A stretch of 64,000 nucleotides of DNA from Bradyrhizobium septentrionale (lineage in GTDB: Bacteria; Pseudomonadota; Alphaproteobacteria; Rhizobiales; Xanthobacteraceae), in assembly GCF_011516645.4 (NCBI RefSeq), contig NZ_CP088285.1:6466501-6530500 (forward strand), in the 5' to 3' direction. The position numbers were made by a program, and so were the translations under genes. Under the pieces are notes generated by a model. The model ran no database searches and was not told the origin of the DNA. It saw only the letters and a list, made by a program, of their open reading frames with translations. Shown piece after piece: positions 26,394-35,774 of the stretch. Numbering within the stretch: position 1 is the stretch's first letter; the number at the start of each line of letters is the position of its first letter.

Positions 26394-28622
26394 ATGGCGC
26401 CGACCGAGGTGTCAGGAGACGATATCACTGGGATGCTGCGCGATTCCGTGCGCGGATTCCTCGACGAGCATTGGCGTCCGCGCGGCGCGACTGCGTCGTC
26501 CTCGCCGGACGCGATATCGGCGATCTGGCGCAAGCTGGTCGGGCAGGGAGTAGCCACGCTCGGTGCGGAGGACGGCGACGGCGGGCTCGCCGAGATTCTC
26601 GTCGTCATGGCGGAGCTTGGCCGTGCCGGATGTCCGGCGCCGATGTGGTCTGCGGCCTTGGCCAATCTTGCGGTCTCCGGGTCGCAGATCGCTGCTGCCA
26701 CTGATTTGCTGGAGCGGCTGCATTGCGGGAAGGCGATTGTTGTCTTCTCATTCGCCGCGCTGGATCCCGATCCCGGCGCGGGCTCGATCCAGGTTACCGA
26801 CCTCAAGGCAACAGGCGTGCTCCGCTTCGTCGAGACTGCAGCGAGCGCGACGCATCTCCTGGCCGCGCTCGATCAGTCTCACCTTGCGCTGATCGACCTC
26901 GGCGCTCCCGGCGTCGAGTGCATCGCGATCCGCGCGATGGGCGCGTCAGCGCTCTACGAGATCAGGCTGAGCGCTGCGCCGGCCACGCTGATTCCGCTCG
27001 GATCGGTCGATGCCGGCGATCTCCGCCGCAAGGGCAAGGTGGCGTTGATCGCGCGCGCCTATGGCGCTGCCCGGCGCGCGTTCGATCTCGCGGTGGACTA
27101 TGCCAAGGAAAGGCATCAGTTCGGGCATCCGATCGGAAAATTCCAGGCCATTCAGCACAAGCTGGCAAACTGCCTGATCGCGCTCGAGGGCGTCAGGTTG
27201 ATCCTGGAACATACCGCCAGACTGCATGATGGTGGCGACGACGACTGGCGCTACTTCGCCGATTGTGCTTTGGCGTTCTCAGGCGATGCGTTGCGGCGGG
27301 TTTCGCTGGAGACCCAGCATATTTTCGGTGCGATCGGTTACGCCGAGGAGCACGAGGCGCCGGCCCATTTCAAGCGAGTGCACCTCGATGCGATCGCGCT
27401 CGGCGGCGCGTCGGATGCAAAACGAAAACTGGCGGCACGGCTGTTGGACGCCGGCGGCGCAGGGCTGCCGCAATACGACCTCGGGCCGGCCGGCAATGCG
27501 TTACGCGAGCAGGTCCGGCTTTGGCTCGAGCAAAACTGGACCGGAAGCCGGAAGGATGCGTTCGACCAGAGGCCATTCGCCAAGCGCGAGTTCGATGCCG
27601 GCTTCGCCCGCGACATCGGTGAGACCGGGTGGATCGGCCTCGGATGGCCGCAAGAATTCGGCGGCCAGGCGCGCTCTCCGCTGGAGCAGATCGCCTTCAT
27701 GGAGACGATGGAGCGGGGCGAGGCACCGCGGATTGGCGCGGCGATTCAGGCCAACGCGCTGATGATGTTCGGCTCGCCGGAACAGCAGCAAAAATACCTT
27801 CCGGAAATCCTGCGCGGCGAAGCCATGCACGGCATGGGTTACAGTGAGCCGCAGGCGGGTTCCGATCTGGCAGCGCTGCGCACCAGCGCCATCCGGGACG
27901 GCGACCAGTGGGTGATCAACGGCCAGAAGATCTGGACCACTACCTGGTGGGGCAAATACATGTTCCTCGCCGCGCGCACCGACAAGGACGCCAAACCGCC
28001 GCACGCCGGCATCAGCATGTTCATCGTGCCGATGGATGCGCCGGGCATCACGATTCGTCCGTCTGTAACGATGTATGACGGCACGTTCGCCAACATCTTC
28101 TACGACGATGTTCGCATTCCCGCCGAGAACATCGTTGGCGAGGTCAATGGTGGGTGGAAGGTGCTGACCGGCGCGCTGGCCTTCGAGCGGGGGTTGGTTG
28201 GTGGCGGAATCGTTCTGAAGGTCGCCCATGCTTTCGAACGATTGCGTGCGCATGTCATCGGCGATCGGTCCCTGGCTGAGGACCCGATCGTCCGCGACAG
28301 GATCGCGACTTTGGCGTCCGAAATCGAGATCGGCCGTCTCCTGATGATGCATTGCGCCGAGCTCGCCGCCGACGGCGCGACGCCGCCGGAATATGGCGCG
28401 ATCAGCAAGGTGTTCTCCGGTGAACTGATGGAGCGCTTCGGCGAGGCTGCGCTCGACATCCTCGGCATGCGCGCTGCGCTGTCCGAGCAGATGCCGGGTG
28501 CGATCGACAATGGCCGCTTCGAGCAAAACCTGCGGCATTCGCTGATGTGGGTGATCAGCATCGGGACCAACGAAATTCAGCGCAGCCTGATCGCGCAGCG
28601 CGCGCTCGGACTGCCGAGGTAG
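26394..28622 (+). CDS. Double acyl-CoA dehydrogenase (two fused domains)
   Basis: A 742-aa protein with two acyl-CoA dehydrogenase units in tandem. The first (about 1-355) is divergent: it keeps the C-terminal helical part (KERHQFGHPIGKFQAIQHK, HIFGAIGYAEEHEAPAHFKR) but has a reduced middle domain. The second (about 365-742) is canonical ([44 protein letters not shown]). This resembles the FadE heterodimers of steroid and isoprenoid side-chain breakdown, fused into one chain. Cotranscribed with the hydratase and the CoA-transferase. Confidence 0.88.
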   Translation: MAPTEVSGDDITGMLRDSVRGFLDEHWRPRGATASSSPDAISAIWRKLVGQGVATLGAEDGDGGLAEILVVMAELGRAGCPAPMWSAALANLAVSGSQIAAATDLLERLHCGKAIVVFSFAALDPDPGAGSIQVTDLKATGVLRFVETAASATHLLAALDQSHLALIDLGAPGVECIAIRAMGASALYEIRLSAAPATLIPLGSVDAGDLRRKGKVALIARAYGAARRAFDLAVDYAKERHQFGHPIGKFQAIQHKLANCLIALEGVRLILEHTARLHDGGDDDWRYFADCALAFSGDALRRVSLETQHIFGAIGYAEEHEAPAHFKRVHLDAIALGGASDAKRKLAARLLDAGGAGLPQYDLGPAGNALREQVRLWLEQNWTGSRKDAFDQRPFAKREFDAGFARDIGETGWIGLGWPQEFGGQARSPLEQIAFMETMERGEAPRIGAAIQANALMMFGSPEQQQKYLPEILRGEAMHGMGYSEPQAGSDLAALRTSAIRDGDQWVINGQKIWTTTWWGKYMFLAARTDKDAKPPHAGISMFIVPMDAPGITIRPSVTMYDGTFANIFYDDVRIPAENIVGEVNGGWKVLTGALAFERGLVGGGIVLKVAHAFERLRAHVIGDRSLAEDPIVRDRIATLASEIEIGRLLMMHCAELAADGATPPEYGAISKVFSGELMERFGEAALDILGMRAALSEQMPGAIDNGRFEQNLRHSLMWVISIGTNEIQRSLIAQRALGLPR

Positions 28623-28632
28623 GAGAGATCGG

Positions 28633-29826
28633 ATGCAGAAGGATGGCGAAAGGGCGCCGCTTGCCGGTGTGCGCGTGCTGGATTTTTCCATCATGGTGGC
28701 GGGGCCCTATTGCGCGCGGCTGCTGGCCGACGTCGGCGCGGAGGTCATCAAGATCGAGCCGCCGGAAGGCGACGACATGCGGTTGCGGACGCCGCTGCGC
28801 GAAGGCCACAGCACCTATTTCGGCCAGCTCAATGCCGGCAAGCGCAGCCTGGCGCTGGACTTGAAGAACGCCGATGCGATCAAGCTCGTGCATCGCCTGG
28901 TCGCGGAGGCGGACATCGTCGTTGAGAATTTTCGTCCCGGAGTGATGGATCGGCTTGGTCTCGGCTACGAGGCCCTTCGCGAGATCAACCCGCGTCTGAT
29001 CTATTGCTCGATCTCGGGTTATGGACAGACAGGCCCCGCTGCCGAGCGCGCGGCCTACGCCATGATCGTGCATGCCGAAAGCGGGTTCGATACCTCGCTG
29101 ATGCGCTATGCCGGTGACCGGGAGCGGCCGGCGGCCGGCGCGATCTTTGTCGCCGACATCCTCGGCGGCATCTTCGGCTATTCCGCGATCCAGACCGCGC
29201 TGGTCCAGCGGATGCGCACCGGCAAAGGTCAGCGCGTCGACGTGGCATTGATGGATTGCATGCTGAACCTCTTGGTCTACGAGCTTCAGGAGGCGCAATT
29301 CCCGGTCCACGTGCCGCGTCCAACCTACGGCCCCGTGCGCACACGCGATGGCGATATCCTGATCGCCCCGGTCACGCCGCGCAATTTTGCGGCGCTATGC
29401 GAGGTGACGGGACAGGATGAGCTCGTGAACGATCCGCGCTTTGCAACCATTCCGGCACGTGGCGCCAACTGGACCGCCATGATGCAGGTGATCGAGCAAT
29501 GGACCGAGCGCCACACCGTCGCCGAATGCATCGCGGCGCTGGACCGCGCCGGCGTTCCCTGCGCCGAATATCGCGCACCCGGTGAGGCGCTGAGCGATGA
29601 GCATTTGCGCCAGCGCGGTGTGTTCGGAACGGTTGCCGACGGTGCCGGCGAATTCGTCGGCGTCAACGCGCCGTGGCAGATGTCCGGGGCCGATACGCCG
29701 ATCGGGCGTCAGGTTCCCGGGATCGGCGCGCAGCGGGACGATGTGCTGTCGCGGGTTCTTGGATTATCGCCCGACGCGATCGCAGCACTCGCTGCCGCCG
29801 GCACGTTTGGGAGGGCGTCGGCCTAA
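28633..29826 (+). CDS. CaiB/BaiF-type CoA-transferase (family III)
   Basis: Family III CoA-transferase (397 aa) that moves CoA between an acyl-CoA and a free acid, an ATP-free way to activate the pathway substrate. Motifs: GVRVLDFSIMVAGPYCARLLADVGAEVIKIEPP, KRSLALDLKN, ENFRPGVMDRLGLGYEAL, then SISGYGQTGP. Starts 10 bases after the double dehydrogenase. Ends 39 bases from the convergent MarR gene. Confidence 0.93.
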   Translation: MQKDGERAPLAGVRVLDFSIMVAGPYCARLLADVGAEVIKIEPPEGDDMRLRTPLREGHSTYFGQLNAGKRSLALDLKNADAIKLVHRLVAEADIVVENFRPGVMDRLGLGYEALREINPRLIYCSISGYGQTGPAAERAAYAMIVHAESGFDTSLMRYAGDRERPAAGAIFVADILGGIFGYSAIQTALVQRMRTGKGQRVDVALMDCMLNLLVYELQEAQFPVHVPRPTYGPVRTRDGDILIAPVTPRNFAALCEVTGQDELVNDPRFATIPARGANWTAMMQVIEQWTERHTVAECIAALDRAGVPCAEYRAPGEALSDEHLRQRGVFGTVADGAGEFVGVNAPWQMSGADTPIGRQVPGIGAQRDDVLSRVLGLSPDAIAALAAAGTFGRASA

Positions 29827-29864
29827 ATCTCATCGCGCTTTAGGCGGTCCGGGCGCCGATGATC

Positions 29865-30341
29865 TCAGGCATCCGACGGCGCGTCCGGCGGCGGAGCCTT
29901 CGCGATCGCCAGCAGGCATTTCAGGAAGTGAGCGCGGTCTTCCTTGCGCAAGGGAGCCAGCATGATGTCTTGCAGTTCGGCGGCGGCCGGAATGACGGCG
30001 AGAAGCGCTTCCTCGCCCTTGGCGGTGATCTGCACCTGGAGCGAGCGGCGGTCGTCCGGATTGTCCTTCTTCGCGACCAGCCGCCGCGCGACCATCCGCT
30101 TCAGCATTTCGCTGAGCGTGTTGCGGTCGCAGCTGATCCGCTCCGCTAGCACAGAGGGGGTGAGAGGGCCCAATTGGTACAGCGCCATCAGCACGCCGAA
30201 CTGCCGCGGCGTGATGTCGCTCTGGCGCGTCATGCTTTGGTAAAGCCCGTCGTAGCGGGCCTCCAGTAGCCGCAGCAAGAATCCGACGCCGCCTTCCAGT
30301 TGCCAGTTGCGCGCAATGTCTGCGGCTGAGCTCGTCTTCAT
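29865..30341 (-). CDS. MarR-family transcriptional regulator
   Basis: Winged-HTH regulator of about 158 aa (ITPRQFGVLMALYQLGPLTP, then LAERISCDRNTLSEMLKRMV, wing DPDDRRS-like DNPDDRRS). MarR proteins usually bind aromatic or phenolic ligands. ATG 30341 is used; an in-frame GTG at 30359 would add six residues. It is divergent from the HicB-like/Rieske oxygenase genes, which it may control. Confidence 0.88.
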   Translation of the reverse strand: MKTSSAADIARNWQLEGGVGFLLRLLEARYDGLYQSMTRQSDITPRQFGVLMALYQLGPLTPSVLAERISCDRNTLSEMLKRMVARRLVAKKDNPDDRRSLQVQITAKGEEALLAVIPAAAELQDIMLAPLRKEDRAHFLKCLLAIAKAPPPDAPSDA

Positions 30342-30504
30342 TGCCTTGTCGGCTGCCACCGTCGTTGGACTCCGATTTCACGAATTCGCGTTAGCCGTTA
30401 GCAGCTTGGCCTGACGTCCTCAACCCTGCGATGAACCGCCGCCCGAGTCTGTTCGCAGGACGATGCAATGGCTCTTGGCCCTTGTCAGCCATCCGGCAAT
30501 GTAG

Positions 30505-30516
30505 TACGTATACGTA
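30505..30516. promoter_or_regulatory. Candidate operator TACGTATACGTA
   Basis: A perfect 12-bp palindrome in the 213-base gap between the divergent MarR gene and the HicB-like/oxygenase operon, 39 bases before the chosen HicB-like start. It could be the MarR site or overlap the promoter; no -35/-10 pair could be assigned with confidence. Confidence 0.5.
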
Positions 30517-30554
30517 TCAAATGCGATGCGAAGACATCGTCTGGGAGGTCGGTT

Positions 30555-30881
30555 TTGGACCTGCGTGAGCTGCTCTCTATTCCCTATCTGCTGGAGGCCG
30601 AGGCGGTCGAAACCGAGCCGGGGCAGTGGCGGGTTCGTCTCGCCTATCCCGAGCTCCCGGGATGCACGGCCGAAGCGGCCGTCGTCGAGGACGCGCTACG
30701 GGAGCTTGAGCGGCGACGCATCGAATTGATCGTCGGCCTCGTGGAGGAGGGCAAGCAGCCTCCCGTTCCAAGAAGGCCGCTCACTGCATCCGATCCGCTC
30801 TGGACCGCTCAGGATCTCGGACTGTCTGACCGTGTCGCAGCACTTCTCGGCGGTGCGGCGGGTCCGACCAAACGCAATTGA
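30555..30881 (+). CDS. HicB-like antitoxin-fold protein
   Basis: Small protein of about 108 aa whose N-terminal 80 residues follow the HicB pattern: strand, PELPGCTAEAAVVEDALRE, helix, then LVEEGKQPPVPRRP. TTG at 30555 is the best start because GGGAGG (30543-30548) is six bases upstream; upstream in-frame ATG 30468 has no RBS and would run through the palindrome. No HicA-type toxin gene is adjacent. It is 13 bases before the Rieske oxygenase gene, so it is co-transcribed with metabolic genes. Function unknown. Confidence 0.7.
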   Translation: MDLRELLSIPYLLEAEAVETEPGQWRVRLAYPELPGCTAEAAVVEDALRELERRRIELIVGLVEEGKQPPVPRRPLTASDPLWTAQDLGLSDRVAALLGGAAGPTKRN

Positions 30882-30894
30882 AGGAGGCACACCC

Positions 30895-32214
30895 ATGCTC
30901 TCGCGCGAAGACAATGAACGCCTGGTGAGGGTCGGCAAGGGCACGCCGCTCGGCGATCTCTTCCGCCTGTACTGGGTCCCCTTCCTGCCGTCGGCGGACC
31001 TCGCCAGGGACGGACAGCCCAAGCGCATCCGGCTGCTCGGCGAGGATCTGGTCGCCTTCCGCGACACCGAAGGACGCGTCGGGCTGGTCGACCAGGCGTG
31101 CCCGCATCGCGGCGCGCCGCTTATCTTCAGCCGAAACGAGGATTGCGGGCTGCGCTGCGTCTATCACGGCTGGAAATTCGACGTCACCGGCGCGGTGACG
31201 GACATGCCGGCGGAGCCGGTGCGCAGCCGCCTGAAGGAGCGCGTGCGGATCAAGGCCTATCCCTGCAAGGAACGCAACGGGATGATCTGGACCTATATGG
31301 GTCCCGACCAGGCTGAGCTTCCGCCGTTGCCGAACCTCGAATGGAATCTTGTGCCGGCGGAGCAGGTGCACATCTCGGTTCGCGTCCAGGAGTGCAACTG
31401 GCTGCAGGCGGTCGAAGGCGAGATCGACTCGGCGCACGCGCCGCTGCTGCATGGGCGGCTCGACGCCCAGGGCACGACCAGCGCCTGGATCCAGAAGCGC
31501 GACCTGCGGCCGACCTTCGAATGCATCAAGCAGGACTTTGGCATGAGCATCGCCGCGCGGCGCAACTACGATGCCAACACGCTGTACTGGCGCGTCAACC
31601 AGTTCATGCTGCCGTTCTATACGCTGGTGCCGCCGCTGTCGCCGTTCCCGGATTTGAGCGGGCACGCCTGGGTGCCGATCGATGACGAGAACACGCTCTG
31701 CATCATGTTCTCCTACCATCCGTCGGAGCCGCTGCTACCGAAAACGCGGCAAGTCTTTGCCGAAGGACACAAGGGCCGCGAGAGCGGTCACGCCAGCCGC
31801 CACGCCCTGGTCGAGCACCCGGTGACGGTCCCATACGCGGGCTACTGGACCAAATACAATCCGCAGAACGGTTTTCAGTTCGACTATGAGGCGCAGCGGA
31901 CCACCTGGTTCTCGGGCCTGCCGGGTCTGTGGGTGCAGGACGGCGCCTGCCAAAGCGGCGTCTCGCCGATCTTCGACCGTACCAAGGAGACGCTCTGCTC
32001 GAGCGACACCGGCATCGCGATGACGCGGCGCTTCATCCTGGAGGCGCTTGGCGCCTATCGCGATCACGCGATCAAGCCCAAGGGCGTTACGGACCCCGAC
32101 GTGTTCATGGTGCGGGCGGTGTCGCTGCGGCTACCGCCGGAGGATTCCTGGGTCGATGTCGGCGCGCCGTTCATGCGGGCGAAGCTCGGCACCGATTTCG
32201 GCTACGATCTGTGA
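30895..32214 (+). CDS. Rieske aromatic-ring oxygenase, large subunit
   Basis: Terminal oxygenase (439 aa) of the phthalate/phenoxybenzoate-dioxygenase type. Rieske [2Fe-2S] ligands Cys69, His71 (CPHRGAP), Cys88 and His91 (CVYHGWKFD). Mononuclear iron site in EIDSAHAPLLHG (Asp-x2-His-x4-His). RBS AAGGAGG precedes ATG 30895. It pairs with the FMN/2Fe-2S reductase gene that follows after 12 bases, giving a two-component system with no separate ferredoxin. Substrate not deducible. Confidence 0.93.
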   Translation: MLSREDNERLVRVGKGTPLGDLFRLYWVPFLPSADLARDGQPKRIRLLGEDLVAFRDTEGRVGLVDQACPHRGAPLIFSRNEDCGLRCVYHGWKFDVTGAVTDMPAEPVRSRLKERVRIKAYPCKERNGMIWTYMGPDQAELPPLPNLEWNLVPAEQVHISVRVQECNWLQAVEGEIDSAHAPLLHGRLDAQGTTSAWIQKRDLRPTFECIKQDFGMSIAARRNYDANTLYWRVNQFMLPFYTLVPPLSPFPDLSGHAWVPIDDENTLCIMFSYHPSEPLLPKTRQVFAEGHKGRESGHASRHALVEHPVTVPYAGYWTKYNPQNGFQFDYEAQRTTWFSGLPGLWVQDGACQSGVSPIFDRTKETLCSSDTGIAMTRRFILEALGAYRDHAIKPKGVTDPDVFMVRAVSLRLPPEDSWVDVGAPFMRAKLGTDFGYDL

Positions 32215-32226
32215 GCGCATCCCGCC

Positions 32227-33189
32227 ATGGCTGACGCGACGCAGGACGTGCTGGTCAAGCGCATCGGCTACGAGGCCGAGCGGATCAATTCGTACGAATT
32301 GATCGCCCGTGCCGGCGGCGGGCTGGCGCCGTTTACGGCCGGCAGCCATATCGATCTGCATTTGCCGAACGGCATGATCCGCAGCTACTCGCTGGTCAAC
32401 GACCAGCGCGAACGGCAGCGTTATGTCATCGCGGTCAACAGGGATGGTGAGAGTCGGGGCGGCTCCAACTTTGTCCACGACTGCATCAAGGCGGGAGATA
32501 TCCTCAGGGTATCTCGACCACGAAACAACTTCGCGCTCCACGAAGAGGCGGAGCACTCGATCCTGATCGCGGGCGGCATCGGCATCACACCGCTGCTGTC
32601 GATGATCCGACGGCTGGAGGCACTGGGACGCCGCTGGGAGCTGTTCTACGCCGCAAGGAGCCGCGCCGCCGCCGCGTTTCTCGATGAGTTCACGGCGCTT
32701 CGACCGGATGTCCATTTGAACATGCATGTCGATTTCGATGACGAGCGATCGGGGCGCGTCTTCGATATCCCGGCCATCGTCAGGAATGCGCCAGCGCGCG
32801 CGCATCTCTACTGCTGCGGTCCGGTGCCGATGCTCGAGGCATTCGAGGCGGCGACCGCCGATCGTCCGGCCGGTCACGTTCATGTCGAGTATTTCCAGGC
32901 GCGCGAAGCACCGGCCGCCGAGGGCGGCTTCGACGTCAGGCTCGCGCGGAGCAACCGCACGATTGCGGTCGAGGTCGGCAAGACGATCCTCGATGCGCTG
33001 CTGGACGCCGGAATGGCGGTGAACTACGCCTGCGCGGAAGGGGTCTGTGGCACCTGCGAGACGCGCGTGCTGGAGGGCATCCCCGATCATCGCGACCAGT
33101 TCCTGAGCGAGGACGAGCAGGCGGCGAACAAGAGCATCATGATCTGCTGCTCGGGTGCCAAATCGCGGACGCTGGTGCTCGATCTCTAA
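32227..33189 (+). CDS. Oxygenase reductase, phthalate dioxygenase reductase type
   Basis: NADH:oxygenase electron-transfer protein (320 aa). Order: flavin-binding barrel (MIRSYSLVND), NAD domain (IAGGIGITPLLSMIRRLE, CCGPVPMLEAF), C-terminal plant-type [2Fe-2S] domain with CAEGVCGTCETRV and a distal Cys (ICCSGAK). This is the class IA arrangement (FMN, ferredoxin last). Functions with the preceding Rieske oxygenase. Confidence 0.94.
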   Translation: MADATQDVLVKRIGYEAERINSYELIARAGGGLAPFTAGSHIDLHLPNGMIRSYSLVNDQRERQRYVIAVNRDGESRGGSNFVHDCIKAGDILRVSRPRNNFALHEEAEHSILIAGGIGITPLLSMIRRLEALGRRWELFYAARSRAAAAFLDEFTALRPDVHLNMHVDFDDERSGRVFDIPAIVRNAPARAHLYCCGPVPMLEAFEAATADRPAGHVHVEYFQAREAPAAEGGFDVRLARSNRTIAVEVGKTILDALLDAGMAVNYACAEGVCGTCETRVLEGIPDHRDQFLSEDEQAANKSIMICCSGAKSRTLVLDL

Positions 33190-33216
33190 GACAACGACAT
33201 ATTAAGGGTGGAAACA

Positions 33217-34440
33217 ATGAAGTATTTTTCGTGCATTGTCGGAATATCCCTCCTGGCCATTTGGGCCAGTTCGACCGCGTCGGCGGACTCTGCGCGCACC
33301 ATCAAGATCGGCGTGCTCAACGACGCCTCCGGTCCCTATTCGGACAATGCCGGCGAAGGGTCAGTGACATCAGCCAAAATGGCCGCCGAGGATTTCATGC
33401 GGCTTCATCCCGACTTCAAGGTCGAGATCGTCTCGGCCGACCACCAGAACAAGGCGGACGTCGGCGCTGCAATCGCGCGCCGCTGGATCGATCAGGAGAA
33501 GGTCGATGCGGTCGCCGACGTGCCGAACTCGGCCGTTGGGCTCGCCGTCAACGAGGTCGTGCGCGGCACCAAGGCGGCGCTGATTGCATCGAGTGCGGCG
33601 TCTTCGGACCTGACCGGGAAATTCTGTTCGCCCAACACGATCCAGTGGACGTTCGACACCTGGGCAGCGTCGCACACGATCGGCGCCTACCTTGTCCGCC
33701 ACGGCGGCAAGAAGTGGTATTTCATCGCGACAGACAATGCGCTCGGCAAGTCGATGGTGCGCGACGGGACGGCGGTGATCGGTGCCGGCGGCGGCTCCGT
33801 GCTCGGGTCGGTCAACGTGCCCATCAACAATGCGGACTACGCCTCGTTCATTCTGCAGGCCGAGGGTTCGGGCGCGGATGTGATCGCGTTCGCGACGGCA
33901 GGCGGCGACACGGTCAGCCTGATCAAGCAATCCGCAGAATTCGGGCTGAAGCAGAGCGGGCGGACCTTCGCGGCGCTGCTGACCACCACCAACGATGTCG
34001 AGTCCAGCGGGCTTGCGGTCGGGGAGGGGCTGATCATCACCCAGCCGTTCTACTGGGACCTCAACGATGCCAGCCGCGCCTGGTCGGCCAGGTTCAGCGA
34101 GCGGCAACATGGGCAGTCACCGACCGCATTCCATGCCGGTGTCTATTCCTCGGTGCTGGCCTATCTGAACGCGGCGCTCGCGGCAGGCAGCAACGATGCG
34201 CAGGCCGTGATCCGCAAGCTGAAGGAGACGCCGATCGATGACGCCTTGTTCGGGCCAGTTGTCGTTCGCGCTGATGGCCGCGCCATTCACAACATGTACA
34301 TCTTCAAGGTGAAGAGCCCGACTGCGTCGAAGAGCAAGTGGGATCTGCTGGAGCAGGTTGGCGTGCTGTCCGGACCGGAGGCGTTTCGACCGCTTGATCA
34401 GAGCGGATGTTCGCTCGTCGAGTCTTCGAAGAGCAATTGA
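33217..34440 (+). CDS. LivK-type ABC substrate-binding protein
   Basis: Second branched-chain-type SBP without adjacent permease (407 aa). Signal peptide MKYFSCIVGISLLAIWASS to about ASA. Mature start IKIGVLNDASGPYSDNAGEG. ATG 33217 preferred over GTG 33208 because AAGGGTGG lies just upstream and the signal peptide begins there. Placed between the oxygenase genes and a CoA-transferase, it probably delivers the pathway's aromatic or acid substrate. Confidence 0.88.
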   Translation: MKYFSCIVGISLLAIWASSTASADSARTIKIGVLNDASGPYSDNAGEGSVTSAKMAAEDFMRLHPDFKVEIVSADHQNKADVGAAIARRWIDQEKVDAVADVPNSAVGLAVNEVVRGTKAALIASSAASSDLTGKFCSPNTIQWTFDTWAASHTIGAYLVRHGGKKWYFIATDNALGKSMVRDGTAVIGAGGGSVLGSVNVPINNADYASFILQAEGSGADVIAFATAGGDTVSLIKQSAEFGLKQSGRTFAALLTTTNDVESSGLAVGEGLIITQPFYWDLNDASRAWSARFSERQHGQSPTAFHAGVYSSVLAYLNAALAAGSNDAQAVIRKLKETPIDDALFGPVVVRADGRAIHNMYIFKVKSPTASKSKWDLLEQVGVLSGPEAFRPLDQSGCSLVESSKSN

Positions 34441-34490
34441 ACGTTTGCGGCAAACCTGGATCGACACTTCTCAAACCGACGGATGTCCTG

Positions 34491-35774
34491 ATGTTGGATC
34501 AACTTGAAGCCGAATTCCCTGAGCACACGCCTCGTGCGCCCAATGCGCCAAGGGCGCTTCAGGGGATTCGGGTGGTCGATTTTTCGCATTTCATCGCGGG
34601 ACCGTTTGCCACCATGATCCTGGCCGACATGGGCGCCGAGGTGATCAAGATCGAGGCGCCCGGCCGCGGCGACGATTTGCGTCGCTATCCTCCAGTGCAT
34701 CCCGATCTCAAGCACGGCGCGCCGTTCCTCTGGACCAACCGCAACAAGCGCAGCGTCGCGCTCGATCTCAAATCCCCCGAGGGAATAAAGGTCGCGCGCG
34801 AGCTGATCGCCACAGCTGACGTCGTCGTCGAGAATTTCTCCGCCGGCGTGATGGCGCGGCTGGGGCTCGACTACGAGAACTGCCGCAAGATCAAGCCTGA
34901 GATCATCTATTGCGCGGTATCGGCCTATGGACGCGACGGGGCGTTTTCGGACCGGCTCGGTTTCGATCCGATCGCGCAGGTCGAGAGCGGTTTTGTATCG
35001 ATGAACGGCTATGCCGATCGCGAGGGCGTGCGGGCATTGTCGCCAGTCATGGATATCAGCACCGCGATGATGGCGAGCAATGCGATCCTTGGGGCCCTGT
35101 TCGCGCGCGAGCGCAGTGGGCAGGGCCAGGCCATCGAGGTATCGTTGTTCGAGAATGCCGTCCTGATGACCGGGTACGCGACCATGCAGTCGCTGTTCAA
35201 CGATGCCGATCCGAAGCGAAGCGGCAACACCAGTCCCGACACCTGCCCGTCGGGCGTGTTTCTTGGCAGCGATTGCTCGTTCTACATCAATTGCGGCAAT
35301 GACAAGATCTTCCAGCGCTTGATGTCGCAGGTGCTCGGGCGCGAGGACCTCGCCGCGGCCGAGATCTATGCGACAGGCCCTGACCGGATCCGCCGGCGTG
35401 AGGAGTTGTTCGCGATCCTCGGTGACGCGTTTGGCAAGCAGCCCTGGTCACACTGGCAGACACGGATGCGGGCCGCCGGCGTGCCCTGCGGCCAGCTGCG
35501 CACCGTCGGCGAGGCGATCCGCTCACCCGAGGCGAGGGAGCGCGACATCGTCACCCGGATTCCGCACGAGACGGTCGGCTGGGTGCCGAATGTGAACCTG
35601 CCGATCCGTTACTCGCGGACGCCGATCGTTGACCCCGTCGCGGCGCCGGCAGTCGGACAGCATACCGACAGCGTGCTGCGCGAGCTGCTCGGCTATGAGG
35701 AGGCACAGATCGCGCGTCTCGCCGCGAGCGGAGCTTTCGGCAGCCAGCCGTCACGAGAGGACGTCAAGGCGTGA
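34491..35774 (+). CDS. CaiB/BaiF-type CoA-transferase (family III)
   Basis: Family III CoA-transferase of 427 aa: GIRVVDFSHFIAGPFATMIL, GAEVIKIEAPGRGDDLR, NRNKRSVALDLKSPEG, ENFSAGVMARLGLDYEN, AVSAYGRDGAFSDRLGFDP. ATG 34491 chosen because the preceding residues of a longer in-frame reading overlap the SBP gene. Overlaps the thiolase gene by four bases, so the two are coupled. Confidence 0.92.
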   Translation: MLDQLEAEFPEHTPRAPNAPRALQGIRVVDFSHFIAGPFATMILADMGAEVIKIEAPGRGDDLRRYPPVHPDLKHGAPFLWTNRNKRSVALDLKSPEGIKVARELIATADVVVENFSAGVMARLGLDYENCRKIKPEIIYCAVSAYGRDGAFSDRLGFDPIAQVESGFVSMNGYADREGVRALSPVMDISTAMMASNAILGALFARERSGQGQAIEVSLFENAVLMTGYATMQSLFNDADPKRSGNTSPDTCPSGVFLGSDCSFYINCGNDKIFQRLMSQVLGREDLAAAEIYATGPDRIRRREELFAILGDAFGKQPWSHWQTRMRAAGVPCGQLRTVGEAIRSPEARERDIVTRIPHETVGWVPNVNLPIRYSRTPIVDPVAAPAVGQHTDSVLRELLGYEEAQIARLAASGAFGSQPSREDVKA

